From positions 1-64,000 of the forward strand of contig NZ_JACHBY010000009.1 of assembly GCF_014200495.1 (NCBI RefSeq): a stretch of DNA of 64,000 nucleotides, written 5' to 3'. Of the stretch, positions 16,519-27,339 are shown one piece after another. The notes under the pieces are model-generated. The model saw only the letters and a list, made by a program, of their open reading frames with translations, searched no databases and was not told the DNA's origin. Made by a program: the position numbers and the translations under genes. This stretch comes from Mucilaginibacter geliditolerans (GTDB lineage Bacteria; Bacteroidota; Bacteroidia; Sphingobacteriales; Sphingobacteriaceae). Position 1 is the first letter of the stretch; each line of letters opens with the position of its first letter.

Positions 16519-18825
16519 ATGGCTAAGTTTAAATACCTGTTTATTTTTTTATTTGCCGCCTTTATAAGCGCCTGCAGCACCACTAAATACCTGGCGCCCG
16601 GGCAAAAGCTATACGATGGCGGCGAGGTGAAAATTACAGATAAAGAAAACACCACCAAAGCTGAAGACAAGGCCTTAAGTACTGATTTGAACACCTTATT
16701 AAGGCCGCAGCCAAATTCAAAAATTTTAGGCTTACGCTTTAAACTTTGGGTATATGATAAAACCCAAACTAAAAAAGTAAGAGGCTTAAGGCATTATTTA
16801 CACACGCACATAGGCGAGCCACCTGTTTTGGTGAGCGCTGTTGACCTGGATAAGAACGGCAAAATATTGCAAAACAGGCTGCAAAATGAAAGTTATTTTC
16901 TGGCACAGATAAACGGCGATACAGTTAGCAAGAAAAAGTCACTGATATCAAAAGCCGTATATTCTATACAAACCGGGCCTGCTTATCATTACAATAAAAT
17001 TGTATTCCCCGGCGCTAAAGACAATGACCTTGATACCGCGGTTGCAGGCACAGCCAATCAGACCCTGTTAAAAGTTGGCGATAAATATAATCTTGATGTT
17101 ATTAAGGCTGAAAGGATACGGATTGATGCACGGCTAAAAGAAAGAGGATTCTTTTATTTTGCCCCCGAAGACCTGATCATGCGGTACGATAGTTCCACTG
17201 TAGGCGGCCACAAGGTTGATATGTTTGTAACCATTAAGCCCAGTACCCCAGATCAGGCCAGGTGGATCTATAAGATCAGGAATATTTATGTTTACTCCAG
17301 GTATTCGTTAAGAGATACTTCCGTTAATCCTGATTCAGCTACTCAATACAGGTGGTATCATGTGATCGACCGCAGAAAAACGGTACACCCCTATGTATTT
17401 AAAAACACCGTATTGCTGCACCCAGGAGATATTTATAATCGCACCGAACATACCAACAGCTTAAACCGTTTTATTGAACTGGGCCCGTTTAGCTATGTAA
17501 AAAACAGGTTTGACGATGTTACGCCCGATTCGCCTTTCCTGGATGTTAGCTATTACTTAACGCAGTACAAAAAGAAATCGCTCAGTGCTGAAATAATTGC
17601 CAGGCAAACATCTGCCAATTATGATGGTACACAGTTTAACCTGACTTTTAAAAATAAAAACACCTTTAAAGGAGCTGAATTACTTTCAGTTACCGCATTT
17701 GTCAGCACCGATAAGCAATTTGGCAGCTACCATAACGGGTATGATGTTTACCAGTTTGGTATCCAGCCATCCATATCGTGGCCGCGGTTTATAAGTCCGT
17801 TTAACTTTACTACAGATAACGCGTTTATCCCACGAACGGTATTAACAACGGGGTATACCTATATCGATCGTGAAAAACTTTATACCTTAAACTCATTTAA
17901 TGCCTCATGGGGATATCAGTGGAAGCCTAACCTGTATAAAACCAACGTATTTAATCCTATTGAAATAACCCTGGTTGATGCCGCCAATGTTACACAGCTT
18001 TATCTGGATAGTATCCATAAAACCCACAACCCTACCCTGGCACACGTAATAAATAACCAGTTTACTATTGGCCCCACTTATAGCTATACCTATGATAACA
18101 GTGGTGATAGTTTCAGAACCAATACTATGTATTACAATAGCAAGGTTAGCCTTTCAGGCAATTTATATGGCCTGATAACAGGTGCAGATACCCTAGCCGG
18201 AAAAGTACGTAAACTGTTTGGAGAAACATTCGATCAGTATGTAAAATTGGAGAATGAGATAAGGTTTTTTCATAAGCTTGGCCCTAACAGCAAGCTGGCT
18301 ACCCGGTTTATGGTTGATGTGGGCGTTCCTTATGGCAACTCAACTATATTGCCTTACACACAACAGTTTTTTATTGGCGGGCCAAATAGTTTACGCGGTT
18401 TCCAGGCACGGTCAATAGGTCCGGGATCCTATTATCCTCCATCAACGGTTACAGGCGCCAGTGAGTTTTTGCCTGATGAATCGGGAGATATAAAGATAGA
18501 GGCCAATATAGAATACCGGCCCAAGCTATTCAGTATAGTTGAAGGTGCGCTATTCTTTGATACCGGTAATATATGGAACCTAAGACCACATACAGGCTTG
18601 CCCTCCTCCGCCTTTGGTAAAAATTTTCTTTCTGAATTTGCCGGAGATGCCGGTTTTGGCCTTCGTTTTAACCTTACCGTACTTATATTACGTACCGATT
18701 TTGGCTTCCCGCTTTATGAGCCCTCTCAAAAAACATTTGGAGTTGTTGACGGTGTAAATTATGATGATGCCAAATGGCGCGGGGCAAATATGGTATTTAA
18801 CCTGGCAATTGGCTATCCGTTTTAA
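16519..18825 (+). CDS. tamA: BamA/TamA-family outer membrane protein with lipoprotein signal
   Basis: A 768-residue Omp85-superfamily protein that partners TamB. The N-terminus is a lipoprotein signal ending in FISAC with C19 as the lipidation site, unlike proteobacterial TamA. POTRA-like periplasmic domains occupy roughly residues 25-330, and the beta-barrel follows. The Omp85 signature near the C-terminal part is visible in QQFFIGGPNSLRGFQARSIG (a GxxSLRG-type motif). The C-terminus ends in Phe (NLAIGYPF), as expected for a barrel recognised by the BAM machinery. It lies 5 nt downstream of tamB and is probably translated from the same mRNA. Confidence 0.9.
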   Translation: MAKFKYLFIFLFAAFISACSTTKYLAPGQKLYDGGEVKITDKENTTKAEDKALSTDLNTLLRPQPNSKILGLRFKLWVYDKTQTKKVRGLRHYLHTHIGEPPVLVSAVDLDKNGKILQNRLQNESYFLAQINGDTVSKKKSLISKAVYSIQTGPAYHYNKIVFPGAKDNDLDTAVAGTANQTLLKVGDKYNLDVIKAERIRIDARLKERGFFYFAPEDLIMRYDSSTVGGHKVDMFVTIKPSTPDQARWIYKIRNIYVYSRYSLRDTSVNPDSATQYRWYHVIDRRKTVHPYVFKNTVLLHPGDIYNRTEHTNSLNRFIELGPFSYVKNRFDDVTPDSPFLDVSYYLTQYKKKSLSAEIIARQTSANYDGTQFNLTFKNKNTFKGAELLSVTAFVSTDKQFGSYHNGYDVYQFGIQPSISWPRFISPFNFTTDNAFIPRTVLTTGYTYIDREKLYTLNSFNASWGYQWKPNLYKTNVFNPIEITLVDAANVTQLYLDSIHKTHNPTLAHVINNQFTIGPTYSYTYDNSGDSFRTNTMYYNSKVSLSGNLYGLITGADTLAGKVRKLFGETFDQYVKLENEIRFFHKLGPNSKLATRFMVDVGVPYGNSTILPYTQQFFIGGPNSLRGFQARSIGPGSYYPPSTVTGASEFLPDESGDIKIEANIEYRPKLFSIVEGALFFDTGNIWNLRPHTGLPSSAFGKNFLSEFAGDAGFGLRFNLTVLILRTDFGFPLYEPSQKTFGVVDGVNYDDAKWRGANMVFNLAIGYPF

Positions 18826-18969
18826 TGGCTTGGGTTACTAAATAAACCGTATTTATCCGATTATTCAATAATTTACAATAATTGCTGATTTAGTTTTAAC
18901 TTTATTTACCTAACCAATTTATGCGCAATTGCACGTGCACTCAATCTTAAATAATTGATATTAAACTAA

Positions 18970-21615
18970 ATGGATCGTCCACAAAAAAGTAGAACGATTG
19001 TAATTATAAGCCTGTTTACAGCAGCTATAAGTATGATATGCATGCTTGGGTGGGTATTTCATATCCCGGCTATTCAGGGTGTAATACCCGGGTGCGACGA
19101 TATAAAGTTTAATACTGCCCTCTGCTTTATAATGTTTAGCTGTGCTTTGTTACTATCACAACACCCATTCATTAAATATAATACCATTTGGTTCTCTGCG
19201 CTATCACTGTTTGTTACATCAATCGGTATCATAACGTTAGCACAGTACATATTTCATTTCAATATAGGGCTCGATCAACTATTTGTAACTGACCCGGAAA
19301 TACCAACGCTTATTTATCCGTCGCCTGGGCGTATGGCTTTTAATTCTTCTCTTAATTTTTCATTGCTTGGTTTAGGCTTGCTGAGTTTAACTATTGATAA
19401 ACGCTCATTTAAAATAATAGCTCAATATATCTTTCATTTAGTTACTATCATTTCAATTATCGTATTAATAGGTTCTTTATATGGGGCATCTTTATTTTAT
19501 ACGCTATTGTATGTAACCTCCATGCCGGTACTTACTGCCATTGTGTTTCTTGTGTTATCAGTTGCGGCATCTCTTTTAAATCCGTCATTAGGTATTACCA
19601 AGCTATTTACAGGCAAACGCATCGGCAATCAAATGGCCCGAAGGCTTTTCACACTCATTATTTTAATGATCGTTGTATTTGGATCGTTAAAGGGCGATAC
19701 CATCCGCTCACAATTATTCTCATCCGTAAATGTTGGCTTATCCATATTGTCAGTTAGCTTTCTGTTAGTGAGTTTAGCCCTGGTATGGAACACTGCTATC
19801 TGGCTAAACAAAATTGATATCATGCGCACTGAAGCCGAAGCCGAGGTAAAACTAATGAATGCCGAACTGGAGAAAAGAGTGGAAGAGCGATCGGCAGAGA
19901 TCAAAAAAAGTGAGGAACAATATCATTCATTAATTGACCAGGCCTCAGATGCAATTTATGTGATAGACAATAACAGGAATTTCACCTATGTAAATGCCAG
20001 CATGTGCCAAATGACCGGCTATACAAAGGAAGAGCTCTTAAAACTAAATGTAACGGCTCTGCTTAACGCGGCTGAAATAGAAAACGCTCCACTGCCTCCA
20101 CTTACAAGCTATTTAGGGCAGACTGCCAGCGAAAGAAAATTTATCCGGAAAGATGGGGAAACTATTCTTATAGAAATAAATGTTAAGGTATTTCCTGATA
20201 ACCGTGTAATGGTTATTGCCCGTGATATTACCGCCCGCAAAAAAATTGAAGCTGAATTAAGGGATGCCGAACTAAGGTTCAGGACAATTGCCGATAAGTC
20301 AATGGTGGGTGTATACATTGTACAAAAGGGGAAGTTTACTTATGTAAACCCCAGGTTTGCCGAGATCTTTGGCTATCAGCCTGATGAATTAATGAATACA
20401 GTACCACTGGAAACAATTATTGCTGAAGAATATCGTGAGATTGCCATAGAAAATGTAAAACGCCGTATGCTGGGTGAAGTGGAAAGCGTGCACTATGAAA
20501 CCAGGGGCAGAAAAAAGGATGGTACCAGCAATTGGGTGGAGTTTTATGGTAGCAGGGCAATAATTGGAGGCGAGCCAACCATTATTGGCTCTATGATAGA
20601 TATTACAGAGCGTAAAAAAGCCGAAGAAGAATTAAGATCATCTGAACTGAAGTATAAATTACTTTTTGATAGTAACCCAATGCCTATGTGGATGATAGCT
20701 AAAGATGATCTTTCAATTATTGATGCTAACCAGGCTGCCATTAAGCATTACGGCTATACAAAAGATGAACTTTTGCAAATGAGCGTAAAATCAATGCGAC
20801 CTAAAGAAGATGAAGAAATTCAGTTGGAAGGTTATTTGAAAGAGATGGACTTGGATTCAGCACACAGGATTGTGAGGCATTTGAAAAAAGATGGATCGGT
20901 GATATATATACAACTGATATCGCATGATATTATATACGATGGCCGACCCGTACGGTTGTCCCTAACAAATAACATTACGGAACGGCTCAAGGCAGAAGAA
21001 TCCCTCCAAAAATCTGAAGCTAACCTGCAAACTATTTTAAAAACAACTGATACTGCCTATGCCTTATTCGACCAGGAGTTAAAGGTGCTTACATTTAACC
21101 ATAAAGCTGCCGAATTTGTTAAAGCACAGCTTAATAAAATTCCTGAAAAAGGTGATAATCTTACAGACTATTTCCCCGAAGATAAATTCCCCCGATTAAA
21201 TAAATTTGCACACGAGGCATTACAAGGGCATAATGTTAACTATGAGATAGATTACCCACAGCCTGATGGTTCGGTATTATGGTATTATGTAAGGCTTTTC
21301 CCTATAACTAACGACAATAAGGAGATATTAGGTATGCTGATGGGCCTGTATGACATAACCGAACGGAAAAACGCGGAACAGGACCTGAAAAGCGCATATG
21401 AGCGTATCCAAAATCATATTGACAGCATAAAGGATATGGCCTGGAAACAATCACACCTTATACGCAGTCCGCTGGCCAATTTAAAGGGGTTGACATATAT
21501 ATTAAAAACTGACAATTCGGATATAGCGGTACTTGAGCATATACAAACCGAGCTCGACAGGATGGATGCCATCATCATTCAAATGGCCGAGGAAGCATCA
21601 AACCATGATAATTAG
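18970..21615 (+). CDS. membrane PAS-repeat sensor with H-box but no ATPase domain
   Basis: An 881-residue signalling protein. The N-terminal third has about eight transmembrane segments (first about 10-30, last about 253-275). A short coiled coil follows (about 285-318), then four PAS/PAC modules (roughly 316-430, 435-555, 560-680, 690-800), each with the ITERK/ITARK linker typical of PAC ends. The C-terminus has a HisKA-like dimerisation stretch with the H-box-like sequence QSHLIRSPLANLKG, then ends about 50 residues later. No N, G1, F or G2 boxes of a HATPase domain follow, so it cannot autophosphorylate alone. It may be trans-phosphorylated or signal by dimerisation. The retropepsin-like gene follows after 10 nt. 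Confidence 0.85.
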   Translation: MDRPQKSRTIVIISLFTAAISMICMLGWVFHIPAIQGVIPGCDDIKFNTALCFIMFSCALLLSQHPFIKYNTIWFSALSLFVTSIGIITLAQYIFHFNIGLDQLFVTDPEIPTLIYPSPGRMAFNSSLNFSLLGLGLLSLTIDKRSFKIIAQYIFHLVTIISIIVLIGSLYGASLFYTLLYVTSMPVLTAIVFLVLSVAASLLNPSLGITKLFTGKRIGNQMARRLFTLIILMIVVFGSLKGDTIRSQLFSSVNVGLSILSVSFLLVSLALVWNTAIWLNKIDIMRTEAEAEVKLMNAELEKRVEERSAEIKKSEEQYHSLIDQASDAIYVIDNNRNFTYVNASMCQMTGYTKEELLKLNVTALLNAAEIENAPLPPLTSYLGQTASERKFIRKDGETILIEINVKVFPDNRVMVIARDITARKKIEAELRDAELRFRTIADKSMVGVYIVQKGKFTYVNPRFAEIFGYQPDELMNTVPLETIIAEEYREIAIENVKRRMLGEVESVHYETRGRKKDGTSNWVEFYGSRAIIGGEPTIIGSMIDITERKKAEEELRSSELKYKLLFDSNPMPMWMIAKDDLSIIDANQAAIKHYGYTKDELLQMSVKSMRPKEDEEIQLEGYLKEMDLDSAHRIVRHLKKDGSVIYIQLISHDIIYDGRPVRLSLTNNITERLKAEESLQKSEANLQTILKTTDTAYALFDQELKVLTFNHKAAEFVKAQLNKIPEKGDNLTDYFPEDKFPRLNKFAHEALQGHNVNYEIDYPQPDGSVLWYYVRLFPITNDNKEILGMLMGLYDITERKNAEQDLKSAYERIQNHIDSIKDMAWKQSHLIRSPLANLKGLTYILKTDNSDIAVLEHIQTELDRMDAIIIQMAEEASNHDN

Positions 21616-21625
21616 ATACTAAAGC

Positions 21626-22051
21626 ATGAAATTTTCTGTACCCTTACATATTATTGATCTGCATGAGGATGGCTTTCATCCCCTGCTGGATATAACCGTA
21701 TTTGGTAGGCTCTTTAAAGTGGTACTGGATACAGGTGCCTCAAAAACAGCGTTCGATAAGACTCTATTACTTAAAGCAAATGAAATTGCCCTGTTAAATG
21801 CCAGCGACAAACTTTCAACAGGCTTAGGCACAAATACGATGGAGTCATTTACCGCTACTATTTATGATATGCATATTGGCGACCTTAAAATACCCGGGTT
21901 TGATGTAGCCGTGCTCGACCTATCGGCCATAAACATAGCTTACGAACAAATGGGACACCCCGAGGTGTTGGGCGTAATAGGTGGCGATATATTAATGCAA
22001 TACAAGGCGGTGATTGATTATGGGAAACAGGTGGTAAAGTTTAAAACTTAA
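21626..22051 (+). CDS. retropepsin-like aspartic protease
   Basis: A 141-residue single-domain protein with the retroviral-type aspartyl protease motif VVLDTGASKT (D35-T36-G37), followed by the hydrophobic-hydrophobic-Gly stretch LGVIGGDILMQYKAVIDY characteristic of the second half of the fold. Bacterial members are expected to act as homodimers with one catalytic Asp per subunit. There is no signal peptide, so it should be cytosolic. It is placed 10 nt after the PAS sensor gene, suggesting one transcript, but a functional link is not established. Confidence 0.8.
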   Translation: MKFSVPLHIIDLHEDGFHPLLDITVFGRLFKVVLDTGASKTAFDKTLLLKANEIALLNASDKLSTGLGTNTMESFTATIYDMHIGDLKIPGFDVAVLDLSAINIAYEQMGHPEVLGVIGGDILMQYKAVIDYGKQVVKFKT

Positions 22052-22251
22052 TCCAGCGCATTAGGATTAACATCTACAAATCCTTTCAATTCCTGCTGGC
22101 ACAAACGCATACAGCTCATATCATAAATTAATACCAGGGCTAACTCAAAAGCCAATATTGCCGGATGAAAATGTGCCAAAGTAAACTTATAGTTATCGTT
22201 AAAAATTGTGGGCAATTGGGGCAGCCATAATAAGGTACACAAAAATATCAT
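22048..22251 (-). CDS. possible small protein of unknown function (convergent)
   Basis: A 67-residue reading frame with one hydrophobic region (about 1-12) and a second around LAFELALVLIYDM. It ends in an acidic tail. It converges on the protease gene and overlaps its stop by 4 nt. The amino acid composition looks protein-like, but I recognise no family and no promoter is convincing. It may be a real small gene, the remnant of a longer one, or chance. Confidence 0.25.
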   Translation of the reverse strand: MIFLCTLLWLPQLPTIFNDNYKFTLAHFHPAILAFELALVLIYDMSCMRLCQQELKGFVDVNPNALD

Positions 22252-22314
22252 TGGAAGATTTGCAAAGTGCCTTTAAGCATTGGGTTCGAGCTCATACCCA
22301 AATATAAATTTAAA

Positions 22315-22444
22315 AGCTTGCTTAGGCTGAAAGTTGCAAACTTTCAGCCTAAGCAAGCTTCAGTTATAAACTGAAGCCAGTAATTCATCCTCACTGGTTT
22401 CAGTTTGCAACTGAAACCTTGGATAATGACAGTTTATAACTGTC
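22315..22444. repeat. array of four consecutive perfect hairpins with a shared AGTT/AACT core
   Basis: Four palindromes follow each other: 22315-22359 (21-bp perfect stem, loop GCA), 22357-22377 (GCTTCAGTT-ATA-AACTGAAGC), 22396-22418 (GGTTTCAGTT-TGC-AACTGAAACC) and 22428-22444 (GACAGTT-TAT-AACTGTC). Each closes on AGTT, a 3-nt loop, then AACT, so they look like divergent members of one hairpin family. The array lies between the convergent ends of the 22048-22251 frame/protease region and gyrB. It is probably a REP-like repeat cluster, not a protein-coding region. Confidence 0.75.
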
Positions 22445-22454
22445 AATCTGAAAC

Positions 22455-22480
22455 AAAAAACCCCGCTTTACAGCAGGGCT
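22455..22480 (-). terminator. rho-independent terminator of gyrB
   Basis: On the minus strand CCCTGC-TGTAAA-GCGGGG forms a 6-bp GC-rich stem (one G-U pair), followed directly by six T residues. It is about 40 nt beyond the gyrB stop codon. Confidence 0.7.
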
Positions 22481-22517
22481 TATATAAATCATTCAACTCC
22501 CCTTTAGGGGTTGAGGG

Positions 22518-24482
<1,965 letters not shown>

Positions 24483-24498
24483 TTAAAACAATAACCTT

Positions 24499-24506
24499 CA
24501 AAAATA
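24499..24506 (-). promoter_or_regulatory. putative -7 promoter element for gyrB
   Basis: TATTTTTG on the minus strand fits TAnnTTTG and lies 22 nt upstream of the gyrB ATG, predicting a very short leader. No good -33 partner was seen. Confidence 0.35.
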
Positions 24507-24609
24507 CGAATTTTAACCCGAAATATTACCTAAATATTAAGCATTGTTGATAAATATGACCCAATATGTACATGCCTATAAAATACTTAGGAAACTTGTA
24601 CCGAAAGTT

Positions 24610-24617
24610 TATATTTG
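24610..24617 (+). promoter_or_regulatory. putative -7 promoter element for the OmpH-like lipoprotein gene
   Basis: TATATTTG matches TAnnTTTG exactly. It predicts a transcript start near 24624 and a leader of about 75 nt before the ATG at 24700. It argues against translation starting at the TTG at 24544. Confidence 0.45.
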
Positions 24618-24699
24618 TAAACTTTATAAACAAACAACCGGGATAAATAGGGACAGTTATCACCTGCTAAACCCATTAAACAAACGAAGAAAATATATA

Positions 24700-25305
24700 A
24701 TGAAAAAAGCTTCTATTATTACAAAATGCACTTTAGGCCTGTTAATTGCCGGAAGCATGACCGCATGTAATCAAAACAAAACTGCCGGCTCTACTACTGC
24801 TGCTACACCAGCCGCTGCATCTGCCGACAGCAAGGAAACTATTGTGTACATTAACTCTGATACGTTATCTGCTAAGTACAATTACGTTAAGGATATGGAC
24901 AAACGCCTTAGTGATAAAGGTAGTGCTGCAAAAAGTGACATCCAATCAAAAGGAGAAGCTTTTCAGCGCGAAGTTGCTGAGTATCAAAAATCAGCCGCTA
25001 CTTTGCCTGCTGATCAGCGCCAGACCACTGAGCAACGTTTACAACGCGAGCAACAACAATTACAGGGCTACCAGCAAAATGCTCAGGCTGAACTTCAGAA
25101 TGTTCAAACTGCTGAGATGACCAAACTATATGATAAAATTGCTGAATTCACTAAAGCATATGCAAAAGAAAAAGGCTACAAATTGGTGTTAACCTACTCA
25201 AAAAACAACACCAACATGCTATATGGCGATCCAAGTCTGGATATTACTGCTGATGTGGTAAAAAGACTGAATGACGCTTATGCTAAGGATAGCAGCAGCA
25301 AATAG
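24700..25305 (+). CDS. OmpH/Skp-family periplasmic chaperone-like lipoprotein
   Basis: A 201-residue secreted protein. The N-terminus is a lipoprotein signal with C23 at the end of MTAC. A short Ala/Thr-rich linker follows. The domain begins with IVYINSDTLSAKYNYVKDMD, the Skp/OmpH first strand, then a long Gln/Glu/Lys-rich coiled coil (about 65-160) and the closing strand YKLVLTYSKNN. Skp-like trimers hold unfolded outer membrane proteins in the periplasm. The longer in-frame extension back to 24544 has no signal-like character and includes the promoter-like element, so ATG 24700 is used. A rho-independent terminator follows. Confidence 0.88.
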   Translation: MKKASIITKCTLGLLIAGSMTACNQNKTAGSTTAATPAAASADSKETIVYINSDTLSAKYNYVKDMDKRLSDKGSAAKSDIQSKGEAFQREVAEYQKSAATLPADQRQTTEQRLQREQQQLQGYQQNAQAELQNVQTAEMTKLYDKIAEFTKAYAKEKGYKLVLTYSKNNTNMLYGDPSLDITADVVKRLNDAYAKDSSSK

Positions 25306-25343
25306 TATTTTTTAAGCTGAAAGGCATTTTTAAGCCGAAAGGT

Positions 25344-25380
25344 AAAAGCTGAAAGTTGATGAGACTTTCAGCTTTTTTGT
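25344..25380 (+). terminator. rho-independent terminator after the OmpH-like gene
   Basis: AAAAGCTGAAAGT (25344-25356) pairs perfectly with ACTTTCAGCTTTT (25364-25376) around a 7-nt loop. A T-run follows, so this is a strong terminator on the plus strand. Confidence 0.8.
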
Positions 25381-25403
25381 TTTATATATCTTGTATTTTA
25401 AAA

Positions 25404-25520
25404 TTCCCTCCCCTGGGAGGGGTGTGTTGGAATGCGTAGTGGCAGGGAGGGGTTTCTGCCATTTGCCCATCAAACATATCTCTTCATTAAACCCCTACCT
25501 CCCCTTCCCCAGGGAAGGAA
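25404..25520. repeat. C/G-rich composite palindromic intergenic repeat
   Basis: CCCTCCC-CT-GGGAGGG (25406-25421) is a tight hairpin. GGGGTTT at 25449-25455 pairs with AAACCCC at 25489-25495, and the outer TCCCTCCCCTGGGA-like and TTCCCCAGGGAA-like ends are imperfect inverted copies. The unit lies in the convergent gap between the OmpH-like gene and the TviB-type gene. From memory similar 'CCCCTCCC' units are common in Bacteroidota intergenic regions. Confidence 0.5.
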
Positions 25521-25564
25521 TCGCACGAGGCCTAGCTTTCTTTTACTCTAAACTTTAAACTCTA

Positions 25565-26875
25565 CTAAAGCCGTCCATCCACCTCACCTTTCGGCAACAT
25601 ACCTTTTACGTCATATATCACCTTATTCTCCTTACAAAGTTTCCCTAGGTCAAGGCTTTTAAATTCATCGTGTGCTACCGCAATGATGAGTGCGTCATAG
25701 CAATCTTTTTTATTTAACTCCTTTACCGATGTCCAGCCGTATTCATGATTCAAATCATGCGGATCGGCCAACGGGTCGAAAATAGTGATGTTGATATCAT
25801 ACTCCTTTAAAGTATTTACAATATCAATCACCTTGGTGTTACGCACATCAAGGCAGTTCTCCTTAAAAGTAACGCCCATTACCAGCACATCTGATCCTTT
25901 AACCTCAATGTCCTTTTTTATCATGAGTTTAACCACCTCATGTGCTACATATTCGCCCATGCCGTCATTCAGTCTGCGGCCAGCCAAAATGATCTCAGGG
26001 TGATAACCAACCTGCTGGGCTTTGCGCGCTAAATAGTAGGGGTCAACACCTATACAGTGGCCACCAACCAGTCCAGGTTTATATTTCAGGAAGTTCCATT
26101 TTGTGCCTGCAGCTTGCAGAACTTCATCAGTATCAATATTTAAACGATTGAATATTTTTGCAAGCTCATTAACGAAGGCGATGTTGATATCGCGCTGCGC
26201 ATTCTCAATAACTTTGGCAGCTTCTGCTACCTTTATGGATGTTGCCTTGTGCGTACCGGCGATAATAATAGTATTATAAAGCTGATCGACTATATCCGCA
26301 GCCTCAGGTGTTGAACCTGAGGTAACTTTCAAAACCTTGGTAAGCGTATGCTCCTTATCGCCGGGGTTAATACGTTCGGGTGAATACCCTGCGAAGAAAT
26401 CAACATTAAATTTCAATCCTGATACCTTTTCCAATATCGGCACACATTCCTCCTCGGTAGCGCCGGGGTATACGGTTGATTCATAGATAACGATATCACC
26501 CTTTTGTAAAACCTTACCTACGGTTTCGCTGGCCTTATACAGGTGCGTTAAATCCGGACGGTTAATTTTATCAACCGGAGTGGGTACGGTAACTATGTAG
26601 AAATTGCAGTCGCTGGTATCCTCTATCTTATCCGTAAAATGCAGACCATGAGCTGCACCATCTACCTTTACAACCTCTTTTAACAATGCGCCATCGGCTG
26701 ATAGCGTACGATCAAAACCGCTATTCAATTCGCTTATCCTGCGTTTGCCGGTATCAAAGCCAACAACCACATGTTTTTTGGCGAACTCAACCGCTAAGGG
26801 TAAACCAACATATCCCAGGCCTATTATAGCTATTTTTACCTTTCCTAAATCTTTTTGTGTATTGGTTGATGGCAT
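25565..26875 (-). CDS. tviB: nucleotide-sugar dehydrogenase, TviB type (UDP-HexNAc 6-dehydrogenase)
   Basis: A 436-residue member of the UDP-glucose/GDP-mannose dehydrogenase family. The N-terminal Rossmann domain has G19-L-G-Y-V-G24. The middle domain carries the catalytic Cys in [13 protein letters not shown] (C274). The C-terminal UDP-binding domain contains [15 protein letters not shown]. The stretch [21 protein letters not shown] is characteristic of the Vi-antigen TviB/WbpO subgroup, which oxidises UDP-GlcNAc or UDP-GalNAc to the uronic acid. It probably supplies an amino-uronic acid for surface polysaccharide. The substrate is inference. The S4-domain gene lies 44 nt upstream in the same direction. 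Confidence 0.88.
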   Translation of the reverse strand: MPSTNTQKDLGKVKIAIIGLGYVGLPLAVEFAKKHVVVGFDTGKRRISELNSGFDRTLSADGALLKEVVKVDGAAHGLHFTDKIEDTSDCNFYIVTVPTPVDKINRPDLTHLYKASETVGKVLQKGDIVIYESTVYPGATEEECVPILEKVSGLKFNVDFFAGYSPERINPGDKEHTLTKVLKVTSGSTPEAADIVDQLYNTIIIAGTHKATSIKVAEAAKVIENAQRDINIAFVNELAKIFNRLNIDTDEVLQAAGTKWNFLKYKPGLVGGHCIGVDPYYLARKAQQVGYHPEIILAGRRLNDGMGEYVAHEVVKLMIKKDIEVKGSDVLVMGVTFKENCLDVRNTKVIDIVNTLKEYDINITIFDPLADPHDLNHEYGWTSVKELNKKDCYDALIIAVAHDEFKSLDLGKLCKENKVIYDVKGMLPKGEVDGRL

Positions 26876-26919
26876 ATCAGCGGTTCAAGTCGTGTGTAAA
26901 TATCCGTTTATTCTTACAA

Positions 26920-27339
26920 TTATTCTTTGTCTTCTGTTTTATCCTCAGTTGTGAAAAAATCATCTTTCAGGTCATCAATTTCACGCCTGTCTTTTTTAGT
27001 AGGCCTGCCGGTGCCCCTGTCGCGTTTTAACAAAGGCGCCTGGAACATGGATTTAAACGCCATGGTTTGTTCAACAGGCGTAATATCTTCATAAAAATAA
27101 ACCGCGGTTTTAGCATCAACCCTATTCTCCAGCAATCCGGTAACTTTTATCACCTTGCGTTCAATACCTTTTGAAACCTGGTAGATCTCACCAACCTTTA
27201 CTTCGTGCGATGGCTTGATGTTATTACCATCCAGCTTAACCCTGCCCGATTTACAGGCATCAGATGCCAGCGTACGTGTTTTAAAAGCCCGTATGGCCCA
27301 CAGGTATTTGTCAATTCTTAATTTCTCTTTTTCAGCCAT
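26920..27339 (-). CDS. S4-domain RNA-binding protein (Hsp15/HslR-like)
   Basis: A 139-residue protein. The S4 fold occupies residues about 7-70, beginning LRIDKYLWAIRAFKTRTLAS and including the RNA-binding turn SGRVKLDGNNIKPSHEVKVGE. A basic/acidic tail follows (KRDRGTGRPTKKDRREIDDL). Hsp15 rescues stalled 50S subunits carrying peptidyl-tRNA in E. coli; the same job here is by family only. It precedes the TviB-type gene in the same direction. The upstream gap is filled by rearranged palindromic repeats. Confidence 0.85.
   Translation of the reverse strand: MAEKEKLRIDKYLWAIRAFKTRTLASDACKSGRVKLDGNNIKPSHEVKVGEIYQVSKGIERKVIKVTGLLENRVDAKTAVYFYEDITPVEQTMAFKSMFQAPLLKRDRGTGRPTKKDRREIDDLKDDFFTTEDKTEDKE

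Larger units (their letters stand above)
22252..22517. other. gene-free convergent intergenic region
   Basis: No gene is supported here. The stretch holds the four-hairpin array (22315-22444), the gyrB terminator (22455-22480) and a further small GC hairpin around 22493-22512 (CTCCCCTTTAGGGGTTG). If the weak 67-residue frame is discounted, the gene-free region extends from 22052. Confidence 0.7.

Noticed and set aside
22315..22444. CRISPR array
   Set aside because: The repeated units are hairpins with differing stems and no constant direct repeat or unique spacers. No cas genes are nearby.
24544..24699. N-terminal extension of the OmpH-like protein from a TTG start
   Set aside because: It has no signal-like character and would bury the lipoprotein signal. 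A promoter-like TATATTTG lies inside it.
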